From NCBI GenBank assembly GCA_013180565.1, contig QBUN01000320.1, positions 1 through 8,117 on the forward strand: a DNA stretch of 8,117 bases, read 5' to 3'. The stretch comes from Candidatus Methanophaga sp. GoMg3.2. GTDB lineage: Archaea > Halobacteriota > Syntropharchaeia > Alkanophagales > Methanospirareceae. Below the pieces are notes generated by a model, which saw only the letters and a list, made by a program, of their open reading frames with translations, was not told the origin of the DNA and did not search any database. A program made the translations under genes and the position numbers. Below, piece by piece: positions 7,663-8,117 of the stretch (within the stretch, counting starts at the first letter, position 1; every line of letters begins with the position of its first letter).

Positions 7663-7694
7663 TAACCACACGATTACACAGATTTCCACGAGAT
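7663..7694 (+). repeat. Interspersed repeat, copy downstream of rlmE
   Basis: It reads TAACCACACGATTACACAG followed by ATTTCCACGAGAT, starting 9 nt after the rlmE stop. It matches the copy behind gatA at 20 of 22 positions and is inverted relative to the copy before rlmE. The remaining stretch to about 7815 is A/T-rich and I see no gene in it. Confidence 0.7.
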
Positions 7695-7816
7695 AACAAT
7701 CATTGGAATTAGGTTTTCTGTACTTTCAAGTTTTAGTTATAATGCCACAAGTATCAAGAGATTTTATCTACGCAAATATGTGGATTTCCACTTACCAATT
7801 AATTATCCCAATTCAA

Positions 7817-7836
7817 AAGGGGGATCATCACCCCTT
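7817..7836 (-). terminator. Hairpin followed by T-run, likely terminator of the FGE-like gene
   Basis: On the minus strand AAGGGG pairs with CCCCTT around an 8-nt loop and is followed by TTG, giving a short T-run just after the stem. It lies about 80 nt past the stop of the FGE-like gene. On the plus strand no T-run follows, so it is not an obvious terminator for rlmE. Confidence 0.45.
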
Positions 7837-7841
7837 CGGCT

Positions 7842-7879
7842 GTGCGGCTTCGCACGCACCGCCTTCAGGGCAACGCCCT
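7842..7879. repeat. Two perfect GC-rich hairpins beyond the putative variable region
   Basis: GTGCG-GCTT-CGCAC (7842-7855) and AGGGC-AAC-GCCCT (7867-7879) are perfect 5-bp stems with 4- and 3-nt loops, 12 nt apart. With the AAGGGG stem beside them they form three stems in 63 nt of otherwise A/T-rich intergenic DNA. GC hairpins shortly past the variable gene occur in diversity-generating retroelements, where they assist retrohoming. They could equally be a termination structure or a small mobile-repeat remnant. Confidence 0.5.
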
Positions 7880-7915
7880 CGTGAGGTGACATATAAGTGG
7901 TAAAGTAGAAAGCAG

Positions 7916-8117
7916 TTACAGTGACTTCAGAAGGCGAAAGCCGATGCTGACGACGTGGCGGTGGGGGTAGCTGCTGCCGCGATAAGCAGACCGGCAGTAC
8001 CTGGCGTTGCTGCCCCCGACGCCCCAGCTACCACCGCGGACGACCCGGCTGGCGCCATCTCCTTCCCATGCACTGCCGTCAGCAGGAGCGCCGTCATAGC
8101 TATCATGCCTGCTATCC
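7916..8117 (-). CDS. FGE/SUMF1-fold (C-type-lectin-like) protein, C-terminal 66 residues only; candidate DGR target
   Basis: The gene starts beyond the right edge; 66 codons and the TAA stop are visible. The fragment carries the C-terminal block of the formylglycine-generating-enzyme family. DSYDGAPADGSAWEGDG (residues 5-21) is the loop seen in many archaeal and bacterial members, followed by the core strand SRVVRGGSW (23-31), RYCRSAYR (39-46), and the closing IGFRLLKSL (58-66). The cysteine pair used for catalysis in true FGE (just after GGS in human SUMF1) is not visible: only one Cys (41) is present. A binding or display role is therefore more likely than sulfatase activation, though this is inferred from the fragment. 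Base composition is unlike its neighbours: 121 of 180 bases are G or C in 7921-8100, against 26 of 60 in a sample of rlmE (7081-7140). Confidence 0.85.
   Translation of the reverse strand, partial: DSRHDSYDGAPADGSAWEGDGASRVVRGGSWGVGGSNARYCRSAYRGSSYPHRHVVSIGFRLLKSL
7946..8023 (-). other. Candidate DGR variable region (VR) core
   Basis: The 26 codons between the invariant GGSW and IGFRL have the pattern of adenine-directed mutagenesis of AAC/AAT template codons. 20 of the 26 end in C and 3 in T, versus 13 of 31 ending in C in the preceding part of the same fragment. Residues at positions expected to vary are Gly, Val, Ser, Tyr, Cys and His, all reachable from AAY by changing only A. One unaltered AAC remains (Asn37). 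Scaffold residues Arg39, Arg42, Ala44, Arg46, Pro51 and Arg53 are kept. No template repeat or reverse transcriptase is present in the window, so a DGR is inferred, not shown. Confidence 0.5.

Noticed and set aside
4338..7694. CRISPR array formed by the short repeats
   Set aside because: Copies are hundreds of bases apart, lie in intergenic gaps around genes, vary in sequence and occur in both orientations.
7703..7903. 66-residue plus-strand ORF between rlmE and the FGE-like gene
   Set aside because: It runs through the three hairpins, has no ribosome binding site or recognisable domain, and its composition changes midway with the GC shift; most likely non-coding.
7654..7915. DGR template repeat inside the window
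   Set aside because: No stretch in this gap, or noticed elsewhere in the window, resembles the variable region sequence; the template must lie outside.

Overview
This window is archaeal, most likely from a euryarchaeon. The strongest markers are the small subunit (DP1) of the archaeal family-D DNA polymerase and a radical SAM enzyme that closely resembles tetraether lipid synthase. Archaeal-style transcription signals support this: TATA-like boxes lie about 26 nt upstream of start codons, and several genes have no Shine-Dalgarno. The gene set and repeat style would fit the Methanomicrobia/ANME-1/Syntrophoarchaeia area, but that placement is an inference.

Layout. The left half is on the minus strand. 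Reading in transcription order it holds a tetraether lipid synthase homologue (2702-4213), a 320-nt gap with a doubtful small basic ORF and several strong hairpins, a thioredoxin with a charged N-terminal extension (1923-2375), DP1 (379-1857), and a cis-prenyltransferase (UppS family) that starts 10 nt after DP1 and runs off the left edge. The right half is on the plus strand: gatA (4409-5845), an ornithine cyclodeaminase/alanine dehydrogenase family gene (5914-6903), and rlmE (7024-7653). At the far right, on the minus strand, is the C-terminal 66 codons of a formylglycine-generating-enzyme-like (FGE/SUMF1 fold) protein that starts beyond the window.

Repeats and control. A small interspersed repeat family (core GATTACACNGATTT and its reverse complement) occupies the intergenic spaces of the plus-strand genes. 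gatA and rlmE each have one orientation upstream and the opposite orientation downstream. The regions upstream of gatA and rlmE are also near-copies of each other over about 65 bp, including a TATA box inside a small palindrome, so the two genes probably share promoter ancestry and perhaps regulation.

Most interesting point. The right-edge FGE-like gene ends in a stretch with the sequence signature of a diversity-generating retroelement (DGR) variable region: the RGGSW ... R..R ... P..R ... GFRL scaffold is kept, while the residues between are almost all encoded by codons ending in C, as expected if AAC codons in a template were randomised at A. The region is GC-rich compared with its surroundings and is followed by a compact cluster of GC hairpins. 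Neither the template repeat nor the reverse transcriptase is in this window, so the DGR assignment remains a testable hypothesis.

The other genes are housekeeping: isoprenoid lipid and lipid-carrier synthesis (tes, uppS), replication (DP1), redox (thioredoxin), tRNA amidation (gatA), amino-acid metabolism and 23S rRNA methylation (rlmE). Apart from the DP1-uppS pair, adjacency does not imply a shared pathway.
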